Source of the DNA: Saprospiraceae bacterium
GTDB taxonomy: Bacteria; Bacteroidota; Bacteroidia; Chitinophagales; Saprospiraceae
Assembly (NCBI GenBank): GCA_016714985.1
Contig: JADKBS010000026.1
Span: 62,001 to 126,000, forward strand
Reading direction: 5' to 3'
Length of the DNA: 64,000 bases
Shown here: piece after piece, positions 1 through 10,181 of the stretch
Position numbering within the stretch: the stretch's first letter is position 1
Layout: each line of letters begins with the position of its first letter
Notes under the pieces: model-generated
What the model saw: only the letters and a program-made list of their open reading frames with translations
Told to the model about the DNA's origin: nothing
Databases searched by the model: none
Translations under genes and position numbers: made by a program

Positions 1-3000
1 GAAGCAGCCCGTGCTGGTTACAATAGCACGCCAGGCTACTGCACAGGAGCAGAAGAATATGAATATCAAATTTTGGCTATTCCTGAAGGACAGAATGTCA
101 CAGCTACCCTACTTTCTGCATCGGGAACAAGTACATATTTTTTCCCAGGCATAATGTGTAGTAACTGCTTACTTCAAGATTCGCTTGAGCTAGTGTCTCT
201 TTACAATTCAACTGGTGGAAATACAAATATGGCCTGGACGTCAGAATGGAACCTGAACAGCCCCGTCATTACTTGGACGCAAGGTGGCCCCATTTCCCTC
301 ACCCCTGACCTGTGCAACGTGGAAACCCTTGTAGTGGATTTCAACGATTTGGAAGGCGCTATCCCGGATATCCAACTACCCTTGTTGAAACACCTTAACC
401 TGGCAGGTAATAACCTGGCCGGTGCCATCCCTCCATTTACCAACCTAGGGAGCTTGGAAGAGGTGTTTTTTTCTGTCAATAAACTGGTAGGGCCTGTTCC
501 CAACTTTGCCAGCCTCCCCAATCTGAAGAAACTGCACTTCCACACCAACAACATCGCCGGGGGCCTGCCCAATTTTTCAAACCTACCCAACCTCAGAGAA
601 CTCTCCGCCTCCAATAACAAAATTGACAATCTTCCCATTTTTACTTTCTTTGACGCCAGTAACCAGCCTTTCGACTTAATTGAGGTGGACAGTAACCGAC
701 TGACTTTCGATGATATTTTACCCTTGTTTGACCTGAATTACAGCACCAACGGCGTCCTTCGATACCAAGGTCAGGATTCTGTGTTCACAGACACCACCAT
801 TAGTGTAACCCTAGGCGGCAATAAGACTATTGATTTGGGCTTTGACGAAGGCGTTACCAATAACATATATATTTGGTACAAGGGCAATACCCCAATTGAT
901 ACGGTTATTGGCGACAATTCCCGAACCTTTAGCAACATCCAGTCCAACCAGTTGGGAACTTACTATGTGAAAGTCACCAACCCGATGGCACCACAACTAA
1001 CTCTCCATTCTCGTCCAATTACTTTAACCACCATACCACCCTGCGATCCCCAAGAAGACCGCATGATTTTGATGGATTTTTACAATGCAATGGGTGGGAA
1101 TACGACTGGTTTTGGATGGGATGTGGATGACCATTGGGGCATGGGCAACAACCTTCAAAATTGGTATGGCATACAGGTCAATGCCCAGGGCTGCGTTGTG
1201 ACGATTGACCTTGATGATAATACGCCGAATCCAGACTGGCAGGCCAGCCCCAATGGGCAGGGCAACAACCTCATAGGCCAATTGCAACTGCCTTTATTCA
1301 ACCTCCCCTATCTGGAGAAGTTGTACCTTCGGAATAATGCAGGAATAACTGGCCCACTGCACGGTGCTATCGGTGATTTGACCCAATTGAAAGAGCTTTC
1401 ATTGAGCAAAACCGGCCTGATAGATAGTATACCTGCCTCAATCGGCAACCTCGACAACTTGGTTTATTTTGAAATTGACCACACCAACATTTCCGGCCCC
1501 CTTCCCGATGCCATTGGCAGCCTGCCTGCCTTGCGGTACCTTGAAATTGACAATAACCCCAACCTGAATGGAAACTTACCGAACACATTGGGCAACCTAA
1601 TAAACCTCCAAGGTTTTTATGCCAACCACTGCGACTTCGATGGCCCCATACCGCCTGGGCTGGCCATGCTGCCTCAACTGAACACCTTGGAACTACAGCA
1701 CAACCGCTTAGAAGGTACAGTGCCAGTTTTCAGCGGGCCGGTGCTACTGGGCCTTCGCCTCGACACCAATCGGCTGGAAAACTTGCCGCCACTAATGCTC
1801 AACTCCTTGGGCAACAACACCTGGCAGGGCTTGCAGGTACAGATGAATAGACTGACTTTTGAGGACATCCTGCCAAATATGGGCATCTTCAACAGCAACC
1901 CACCGTCAAACTATGCAGGTCAGGATTCTGTGTTCGTGGATACCACCGTTACCTTAAACATAGGGGATATTTTCCGAATAGACATGGGTATTGATACTGG
2001 TGTTTCACCTGCTAACCAATTTACTTGGTATAAAATAGGCAATAGCAACCCGGTAACACCCCCCATTGCGAATAATGGAAATATTTTAAACGTCAATAAT
2101 AATTCTGATGCAGGCATATATTATTGTAGGATAACAAACCCAGGTGCTCCAGAGCTTACGCTCATCAGTCGCCCAATAACGCTTGTTGTAGATGCTTGCC
2201 CTTCCAGCACCCTTGATAGTACCGCATTGCTGGCATATCCTGCTTGTGCTGAAGAAAGCAATAGCGCAACAGTGGTTTTATTGCCATTCAACATACCATC
2301 GCCGATTGCATTTTCTTACCGCGTAGATAATGGCATTGTCGAAAGCCTCACATTGCCAGTGGTTGGTGGTGCTGTCAATTTCCAAACTTCAGGCCCGTTG
2401 TCTCCTGGTAGCCATAGCCTGCAGGTTTTTAATATTACTGATGCAAATAACTGCCTTTACACTTCAACATTTATTCAAAATATTGACGTGTTTCCCCCTT
2501 CCAGCGCCTCACATATTTTACCTACACTGTGCAGTGGAGATAGCATAGTTGTAAACAATACCGTCTATAATGAAGCAAATCCAAGTGGCTCGGAGGTCTT
2601 GCCCAATGCTGATGTCAACGGTTGTGATTCAACGATACTTATTTTTATCAGCTTCATTTCAGAAGCGGTGGGCAATTTATCACAAGCCATATGTCAGGGT
2701 GAATCATTGACAGTAAACGGTACGATTTACGACGAGAATAATCCGAATGGCACGGAGTTCCTCCCCAACGGCAGTTGGCAGGGCTGCGACTCGATGCTCA
2801 ACGTCAGCCTCAGTTTCCACCCCCTCGCAGTTTCCAACCAGAACCAGGTGCTGTGTACGGGCGGCAGCCTTACGGTGAACGGCGTGGTGTACGACGAGGA
2901 TAACCCCACTGGCACGGAGACCATCCCCGGCGGCAGCTGGCTTGGCTGCGACTCGACTGTACACGTGGACCTGAGCTTCGGAGCGGTGGCCACCGGCACG

Positions 3001-4505
3001 CTGTCGCAGGTGCTTTGCGCTGGCGAGAGTCTGACGGTGAACGGGACGGTGTACGACGCCTCAAACCCCTCCGGCTCCCAGACCTTTCCCAACGGCAGTT
3101 GGCAGGGCTGCGACTCGATGCTCAACGTCAGCCTCAGCTTCCACCCCCTCTCAGTTTCCAACCAGGACCAGGTGCTGTGTACGGGCGGCAGCCTGGTGGT
3201 GAACGGCGTGGTGTACGACGAGGACAACCCAATCGGCACGGAGACCATCCCCGGCGGCAGCTGGCTTGGCTGCGACTCGACGGTACACGTGGACCTGAGC
3301 TTCGGAGCGGTGGCCACTGGTACCCTGTCCCAGACCCTTTGCCCCGGCGACAGCCTGACGGTAAACGGGACGGTGTACGACGCCTTAAACCCCACCGGCT
3401 CCCAGTCCTTTCCCAACGGCAGTTGGCAGGGCTGCGACTCGATGCTCAACGTCAGCCTCGGTTTCCACCCCCTCGCAGTTTCCAACCTTAACCAGGTGCT
3501 GTACGGGCGGCAGCCTGACGGTGAACGGCGTAGTGTTACGACGAGGACAACCCCATCGGCACGGAGACCATCCCCGGCGGCAGTTGGCTTGGCTGCGACT
3601 CGACGGTACACGTGGACCTGAGCTTCGGAACGGTGGCCACCGGTACCCTGTCCCAGACCCTTTGCCCCGGCGACAGCCTGACGGTAAACGGGACGGTGTA
3701 CGACGCCTCAAACCCCTCCGGCTCCCAGACCTTTCCCAACGGCAGTTGGCAGGGCTGCGACTCGATGCTCAACGTCAGCCTCAGCTTCCACCCCCTCTCA
3801 GTTTCCAACCAGAACCAGGTGCTGTGTACGGGCGGCAGCCTTACGGTGAACGGCGTGGTTTACGACGAGGACAACCCCACTGGCACGGAGACCATCCCTG
3901 GCGGTAGTTGGCTTGGCTGCGACTCGGTGCTCAACATCAGCCTCAGCTTCCAATCTTTGAACACCGTTGACGATGAATTTTCGCTTGCTTTAAATGTGCA
4001 AGATTTACAAGGGAACTTGACGCTGAACGACGATTTGCCCGGCAATTGGGTACTGACTGGGGTACAAGACCCAACATCTGGTTCCTTGGTTTATGTAGGC
4101 GAGAATTCCGGTGAATTCACCTGGACGGCAACTTCGAACGTGCCAGTGGCGCAGTTCACTTACCGAATATGCGCCGAGGGCTGCCCGAACCTGTGCGACA
4201 CGGCCACGGCCACTATTTCCTTGGAACTGGATGAAGCCTCTGTTGACGAACCAGACGGTTTTACTCCTAACGGTGATGGCATGAATGACGAGTTCATCAT
4301 TCCTGAACTAGAAGACCCTGATGCCTATCCTGACAACGAATTGACAGTGTTCAACCGTTGGGGTGATGTGGTATATCATGCGAAACCCTATCGCAACAGA
4401 GATTGGGACGGAGGTGGTTTGCCTGCAGGCACTTACTTCTATATCATCCGGTTGAATATAGCAGAAGGAAAGTTGCGGATGAAGCAGGTAGTAATTATCC
4501 GTTAA
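1..4505 (+). CDS. T9SS-exported LRR/tandem-repeat adhesin, 5' end outside window, two frameshifts
   Basis: The reading frame is open from base 1, so the true start lies upstream of the window. The product is a giant surface protein. A plant-type leucine-rich-repeat region (about 170-800, with motifs like LNLAGNNLAGAIP) is followed by an Ig-like segment, a second LRR block introduced by DFYNAMGGN (1075-1900), another Ig-like segment, and Cys-containing 54-residue half-repeats (2690-3960). A cadherin-like module comes next, and the protein ends in a T9SS type-B C-terminal domain (DGFTPNGDGMND to the final VVIIR). Two indels break the frame inside the near-identical repeats: two bases are missing near 3498 and one is extra near 3533. 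The last 298 codons, from about 3612, are therefore in another frame. The C-terminal 150 residues are paralogous to those of the adhesin at 10182-13805. The frameshifts may be assembly errors in repeats or real inactivation. Confidence 0.85.
2690..3960 (+). repeat. 324-bp (108-codon) intragenic tandem repeat array
   Basis: An anchor sequence beginning TTTCCAACC recurs at 2831, 3155, 3479 and 3802. The spacing is 324, 324 and 323 bases; the short last interval equals the net -1 of the two indels there. Each unit holds two related 54-residue halves, one with NGSWQGCDSML and one with PGGSWLGCDST. Copies are nearly identical at DNA level, which favours recombination, copy-number change and assembly errors. 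Confidence 0.9.
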
Positions 4506-4606
4506 ATTAATAACGCTAGTTTTGTAACAATTTGACCATTTCGGTTATATGGAATTGTATCGAATCAAAAGAATGTCTTTACAACACTAAATCAAAACCT
4601 TCCCTA

Positions 4607-6205
4607 ATGAAAAAGCTAATCACAATTCTCCGTTTTTTGAGCCTCGTGGTTTTTCTCATCCTTGCCGGAAACACTGCTACTGCTCAAACGCGCACAGCCG
4701 GCCTATCAATCGACGCAGAAGCCGATATGATATATGAGAACCTACCAGTGATGCCAGCATTTCAAGGCGACAAATATGTCAATGTTGCACTTGAAAAGAG
4801 TTTGCGAAGCCATTGTCCTATCCCTGGCGACCAAGGCTTTTCAGGCTCTTGCGTGGGTTGGGCTTGCGGTTATGGCGGATTGACCATCGCAAAAGCCATC
4901 CAGGCAAACTTGACCGACCGCCAAAAAATCACCGAAATTGCCCACTCTGCCTCTTTCATCTATAACCGAATTCGCCTGTCGAACTCAGATTGTACCAATG
5001 GGATCCGCATCACGGACGCACTGTTGGATATGCGCGACAACGGGGATTGCCTCGAAGCCAGTTTTCCCACAGCCACCAATAATTGTGACGTTTTTCCAGT
5101 GGACGAGCACTTTCACGAAGCGGCTAATTTTAAACTGAAAGACTTTGTGGCCTTGTTTAAAATAGATGATAGCCCTTCGGTCAAAATAGATCAGACCATC
5201 AAGATGCTTGCCAGTGACAACCCGGTCATAGCAGGGCTCCAGGTAACCGCCAGTTTTTGGGATTTAAAAAAAGAAGACTTGCCCTGGCGCCCTACCCCCA
5301 GCGACCCACAACTAGGAGACCCGCCAATGGGTGGCCATGCAGTAGTCGTGGTAGGCTACAATAAATACAAGGAAGAATTTGAGCTAATGAACAGCTACGG
5401 GCCCAATTGGGGTGATGAGGGCTTCTTCCGGATGAGCTTTCAAGATTATGGGAAAATGGTCAAATATGCTTTCCATATCGCACCCGAGGACAACCTGCCC
5501 ATTGAGATGCCATCCATTGCCCAACCTGTTAGTGTCAAAAAGGGAGCGGGTGAAAAAAAAACCATGAAAGGTGAGGCTCCTATGAGCACTGAAAAAGAAG
5601 AACGCAAAAATACATTGTCGCTAAAAGGAAGTTTTAGTTTTAGGAATGTATCCGGCAACAAAATGGAAGATGCCGCCGTCAAATACAATGCGAAGCACAA
5701 AGTGTATGAATTGCTGGGCGATTGGAGATTAGGTGCCACTTTTCAGTTGGTGGCTAAAGAAATAAGCAAAGGCAGCAGCGTTTATGTGTTCAGCATCAAT
5801 TCTAAAAACGAGGTAAATATCCATTTCCCCAGACAGCTAAAGCTTGAAAGCGCTGACCAGGACAATGAAACAGAGACCTATTCCGAGCAGCCCATCATCC
5901 CAAGCGAGGATGCTGAAATACTGATACCTTCGCCGAATACTGGCTTGGAGCTTGACGTGGCGGGAGAAGACAACTTGTGCGTTTTATACTGCCGATACCC
6001 CATCCGAAACCTGGGTGACCGCCTCGTGAAAATGGAGCATAGCAAGGGTAGCATTGCCAGTCGCCTTTCTATTGCTTTTGGCGACCTGTTTGTGCCCGAT
6101 GGAAATACAACCTATGAAAAAGATAAAATGATTTTCCAAAGTAAACAGTCCGGGGACGAAAAGTTTGTGGTGCCTGTGGTGCTTTCAGTTGTGGCAAAGC
6201 CATGA
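4607..6205 (+). CDS. Exported papain-like (C1) cysteine protease with C-terminal DUF4384-like domain
   Basis: A signal peptide (residues 1-26, MKKLITILRFLSLVVFLILA) precedes a papain-fold peptidase. All four key positions are visible: oxyanion Gln76 and nucleophile Cys82 in DQGFSGSCVGWA, His244 in GGHAVVVVGY, and Asn262 in NSYGPNWGDEG. Residues about 345-530 form a beta-rich domain like DUF4384, with VYVFSINSKNEV and a PIIPSEDAEILIPSP stretch. An earlier in-frame start exists at 4532, but 4607 begins the signal peptide and is preferred. Related domain pairings are known in bacterial caspase/peptidase neighbourhoods, which matches the caspase-like gene two genes downstream. It should act in the periplasm or at the surface. 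The substrate is unknown. Confidence 0.85.
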   Translation: MKKLITILRFLSLVVFLILAGNTATAQTRTAGLSIDAEADMIYENLPVMPAFQGDKYVNVALEKSLRSHCPIPGDQGFSGSCVGWACGYGGLTIAKAIQANLTDRQKITEIAHSASFIYNRIRLSNSDCTNGIRITDALLDMRDNGDCLEASFPTATNNCDVFPVDEHFHEAANFKLKDFVALFKIDDSPSVKIDQTIKMLASDNPVIAGLQVTASFWDLKKEDLPWRPTPSDPQLGDPPMGGHAVVVVGYNKYKEEFELMNSYGPNWGDEGFFRMSFQDYGKMVKYAFHIAPEDNLPIEMPSIAQPVSVKKGAGEKKTMKGEAPMSTEKEERKNTLSLKGSFSFRNVSGNKMEDAAVKYNAKHKVYELLGDWRLGATFQLVAKEISKGSSVYVFSINSKNEVNIHFPRQLKLESADQDNETETYSEQPIIPSEDAEILIPSPNTGLELDVAGEDNLCVLYCRYPIRNLGDRLVKMEHSKGSIASRLSIAFGDLFVPDGNTTYEKDKMIFQSKQSGDEKFVVPVVLSVVAKP

Positions 6206-6269
6206 TTGGATATTATCAGGAAAACCATATCGGGTAGTACTAATTTTCTAAGGCAAAAAAAATATAAGA

Positions 6270-6914
6270 ATGAAATGCCTAGCCGCTTTATGCCTGATTT
6301 GTCAGTTGAGTCAGGTGTTAGGCCAAACAGCTGCTGAAAATGTAGCGTTCACATTGCGTTATCCCAGTGGCGATGAAAGAGGAGACAACGTCAACTTTAT
6401 CAGGGCAACGCCTCGTTTGGGAAAAGGTTTTTTATCACATTACCAAACTTATGAATTGTCTGGTAAACCGTGGGTAGAGGGACAGGTTTTCCAATTTTTT
6501 CCTCTCCACAGCACCCTGCCTCAAACATGGTACTACATTTTTGGGAAAGATGATGAAGGTAAGCTGGTGATTTGCTACCCGCCTGTAAATGTGCTCAATC
6601 TACAAGCAGAATCTTCTTCAAAAGTGGTATCCGTTCCCGCTGCATACAGAGGGTTCCGCTTGTCGGGCAAAGGCACCCACAAGCTTTGCATCATCATATC
6701 TTCGACACCTATTGAAGACTGGGAGTCGCTGGTAGCAACCTTCACTCAACCAAGCCGCAATTTTCAAAGGCAGGTTCGCAAAACCCTTGGAGCCAGGCTT
6801 GAAAGTCCAGCGCGCACCCATTACGAGGCCGAGACATTGGCGGTGGAATACAAATCCAAGGAAAGCCTGGTTCCTGTTTTCCTAACCATCTATTGCACAA
6901 AAGCAACTCGATGA
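6270..6914 (+). CDS. Small exported DUF4384-like protein
   Basis: This is a 214-residue protein with a signal peptide (MKCLAALCLICQLSQVLG). The central part (about 70-145) has the pattern of DUF4384: a VFQFFPL strand, WYYIFGKDDEGKLVICYPP, a short basic/polar turn, then FRLSGKGTHKLCIIISSTPI. The same fold appears to form the C-terminus of the papain-like protease just upstream, 65 bases away. The two may have arisen by splitting or fusion of a shared module. No catalytic residues are evident. It is probably an accessory or binding partner of the neighbouring proteases. The family assignment rests on pattern only. Confidence 0.6.
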   Translation: MKCLAALCLICQLSQVLGQTAAENVAFTLRYPSGDERGDNVNFIRATPRLGKGFLSHYQTYELSGKPWVEGQVFQFFPLHSTLPQTWYYIFGKDDEGKLVICYPPVNVLNLQAESSSKVVSVPAAYRGFRLSGKGTHKLCIIISSTPIEDWESLVATFTQPSRNFQRQVRKTLGARLESPARTHYEAETLAVEYKSKESLVPVFLTIYCTKATR

Positions 6915-6958
6915 CCGATAAAAGCAGGTTAAAAACTATGTTTTAAGTGCTTTTTTGT

Positions 6959-6966
6959 ATGTTTGC
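6959..6966 (+). promoter_or_regulatory. Putative Bacteroidota -7 promoter element (TATGTTTG)
   Basis: TATGTTTG matches the Bacteroidota TAnnTTTG -7 consensus and lies 39 bases before the ATG of the caspase-like gene at 7006. No clear TTG -33 element is present at the expected distance, so support is partial. Confidence 0.3.
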
Positions 6967-7005
6967 CATTCTAATCAGTTGATAAAATTCCAAACTTAGA
7001 CCATA

Positions 7006-10000
7006 ATGAAGAACCTTGCCCAACTCTCCATTTACCTTCTCTGCCTATTGCTCCAACTGTCTGTCACAGCACAGGAAAGCCCTAGAATTATATGGGAACA
7101 CAAGTATGGATACTCACTGAGGAGCGAAGCGGCTCATGCGCTAATCCAAAACATGGCAGGGGGGATTACCTTAGTTGGGGAGTGGAGTCCCTATGGACGT
7201 AAAGCAGGCAGCGATATTTATCTGGTCATTTTGGATGACAGGAAAAAAACGCTGGTTGAGAAACAAACCTTTCTTGGAAGGCAGGGCGACGACGGTGCTT
7301 TCGCCATGGTGCAAACGCTCGATGGTGGTTATGCCCTTGCAGGCTATACTGAGTCTTCCAAGGCGCCTGGCTACATAGGTAAACGCGATGCTTGGCTCGT
7401 AAAAACAAATGAACACGGTGAAGCCCTCTGGGAGAAAGTGGTGGGCACACCACATGACGATGAATTCAGGGGCATCGCCCAAGACGACCAGGGCAACCTT
7501 TACCTAACAGGTAAAAAACAAGATGAACTGTGGCTTTATAAGACTGACTGGCTAGGCCAGGACCTGCTTGATATTACATTCAGGGACAAGCCCGGCAAGA
7601 CGCAAGGCAGTGCAATCGCAGTTTCACCTACGGGCAACATTGCCATAATCGGAACTCGGACAACAGGTCAAGGCACTTACCAAGCAACGATTTATACTGA
7701 TAACAATGGCAGCGTATTGTGGCAAAAGGATTTTAGGCAATCCACAGGCCAGGGGATTCTAATTGACGAAAATGGCAACGTGGTGACTGTCGGTGTTTTT
7801 GACGACATCAAGGAACGGGAACAGGTATTGGTGAAAAAATAAGTGCTAGCGGTCAGGAACTTTGGAGCCGCTCCAACCTGGGTGGTGGTGCCGAAGACCA
7901 CGGTGCTACGGTTCTGCAAGATTTTAACGGCAACTACTGGGTCGGCGGCTATACCTATTCCCACGAGCGTGGCGCTCGGCGGAAGCAGCTTTGGCTCCAT
8001 CAATTGACCCCAGAAGGGAAAAACGCCTGGAAAGATCCCAAGTATTTTGGCGATAAACAGGACGATGGAGCAGAAGGCCTATTGCAGGCTAGCAACGGGA
8101 ATCTTTTCGTAGCTGGGTTTTCGTCCTCCGATGCCTGGGTGTTTGAACTGGAGCGCAACAAGCCCGAGGGCTTTAGCAGCCAAGGGAGCGTGAAATTCGG
8201 CAACTCCAAGTTGGTGGATGAAAATGGAAACGGCATACTCGAAGCAGGCGAGCGCGGCTGGGTTGAACTAGAAGTGACGAACACTGGGTCGAATGCCACG
8301 TGGCAGGCTACTGCACAAGTCACCATCGACAGCCCCATGGCAGGTTTTACCTTTTTCGAAAAAGTAAAAATCGGGAATCTTTTACCGGGTGCCTCCCGTC
8401 GAGTAACTATCCCTGTTTCGGGTATGGACGAGCTGAATGCAGGTACAGTGCAACTTAATGTAAAAATTTTGCCCACAACATTAATTGCGAATGAGCCGTT
8501 GCTCATTACCATTCCATGCCTCAAAGCGGCACTTCCGGATCTGGCGATTATCAACGCTTCTTTCACGCAAAATGGAAAGGCTGCCAACCAAGCCCGGCTA
8601 GGTGAAATCGTAAAGCTGGAAGTAGAAATCACAAACCGGGGCACCAAAGATGCCGAAGATGTCCAATTGATTTTTTCCTACCCGGCAAACATATTGCCCA
8701 TGGGCGAGCGGCTGGTAAAAATCGGCAACCTGACCCAAGGAGCTACCACCCGACGGCAATTCAGTTTCAAAGCTGAAGAAATATATCAACAAAAAGACAT
8801 TGGGATCATCTGCCAGGTGCGTGAGAAGCACAACCCGCAATCGGCTAGGGACACCTTCAGCTTACCAGTGGTGGAGCGTAAAACTGAACAGCCCTCAAAG
8901 CCAGAGTCCCAAACAGAGCTGATGAGGTTAAGCTGGTTATATCCGGAACCCGATGCTTCTGGCAAACCAGGGGCAACAGTAGCCTCTGAAGACTCAGTTT
9001 ATCAGTTAAAAGTTTTGGCACTTGCATCCAGCCAGTTAAATGCCCGGGACTTTACTGTTTTGCTCAACGGCAAACCCTACAATGAAGGCTCCAAAATGGG
9101 TGAAAAAGGACTTCAGAAAAACACGGACGGAACTGGCATCTCCGAGTATCGCTTCCAGACGAAGGTGAGCTTCCCTGCCCCTGGCAATTATAAAATCGAA
9201 ATAGAAGCGGGCAACGACCTAACCGGAAAGGTGAAATCCGCCCCTATACAGGTCATCTACCAACCCGTGAAACCCAACCTCCACCTAATATCCATTGGCG
9301 TACCGCACGACGACCTACAGTACCCAACACAGGATGCCGCTGATTTCGCCAAAGCCATGCGCCAGCAAGAAGGGAAGCTGTACGGCAAAGTGATAGAAAA
9401 ACTTTACAACACCAAAGAAACCACCACACAACGTGCCTTGGAACTGGTGGTTGACCAATTGCAACTTGATTACTCAAAACGAGACCTGATCAAGGACAAA
9501 GACGTTGTCATTATCTTTGTCTCTTCGCACGGCATCAACCTGCCCAGGGAAGGTTTTTGCCTCTTGCCTTCCGACTACGACATGTTGTTCGCAGCTAAAA
9601 CCTCCGTCAACTACAAAACCTCATTTTTGGATCCGCTCGCTGATATCAAATGTAAAAAATTCGTGCTCATAGATGCTTGCAACAGCGGAGCCATCGAAGA
9701 GGAGGAAGGGAGCAAAGGCCAAAGTTACGATGCCATGCCAGACGCATTGATTGAGCTGATGAAAGCTAGGGGACTGCGCAGTTTGGTCTCCTGCCAGAAA
9801 GACGAACGGTCTTACGAAGACCCGACTTGGCAAAATGGCGCATTTACCGAGGCCATCCTCGAAGCGCTCAGCGGCAAAGAAGGCAAGGTGGAAAATGGCC
9901 AACTAAAAGCCAACAAGAACGGCGACAAGGTTTTGACCTTTGGAGAGCTGTACGAGTACCTAGGAAAAAGAGTGCCCTACATGGTGAAAACCACAAAGAA

Positions 10001-10079
10001 TGGAAAAGGCCAGAACCCTATTATGCCCGAGACCTCGAAGGAATTGGAGGACGTGCCGTTTTTTTATTTTGGGGGTTAG
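7006..10079 (+). CDS. Exported beta-propeller/caspase-like (C14) protease, interrupted by one homopolymer frameshift
   Basis: The N-terminal part has a signal peptide (MKNLAQLSIYLLCLLLQLSVTAQ) and repeated beta-propeller blades with TLDGGYALAGYT-type motifs. The frame stops at 7840 in GTGAAAAAATAA. One more A in the six-A run restores LVKKISASGQELW and continues into the downstream frame to 10079. That part finishes the propeller, adds two CARDB/Ig-like segments (about 8190-8880), and ends in a caspase-like domain. The dyad is His in FVSSHG (codon 9528-9530) and Cys in LIDACNSG (codon 9678-9680). Caspase-like peptidases in bacteria are often toxic or defence-linked; this one carries an export signal. 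It lies with an exported papain-like protease, just before the ubiquitin-like operon. The break may be sequencing error, slippage-based switching, or loss of function. Confidence 0.85.
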
Positions 10080-10181
10080 GGAGAAGGGTGGCAGGGAATT
10101 TATTTGCCCTGTTATTCTGCCACAACTAAGCCATTTAACTGATTGATATTGGCCTAGAGCAATTTATAAAAACACAGCATT

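Noticed and set aside
2727..3611. Long minus-strand open frames in the adhesin repeats
   Set aside because: They are antisense shadows of the GC-rich repeat; they repeat with the same period and have no start context or family resemblance.
2690..3960. CRISPR array or intergenic satellite
   Set aside because: The 324-base repeats are coding, without spacers, inside an adhesin gene.
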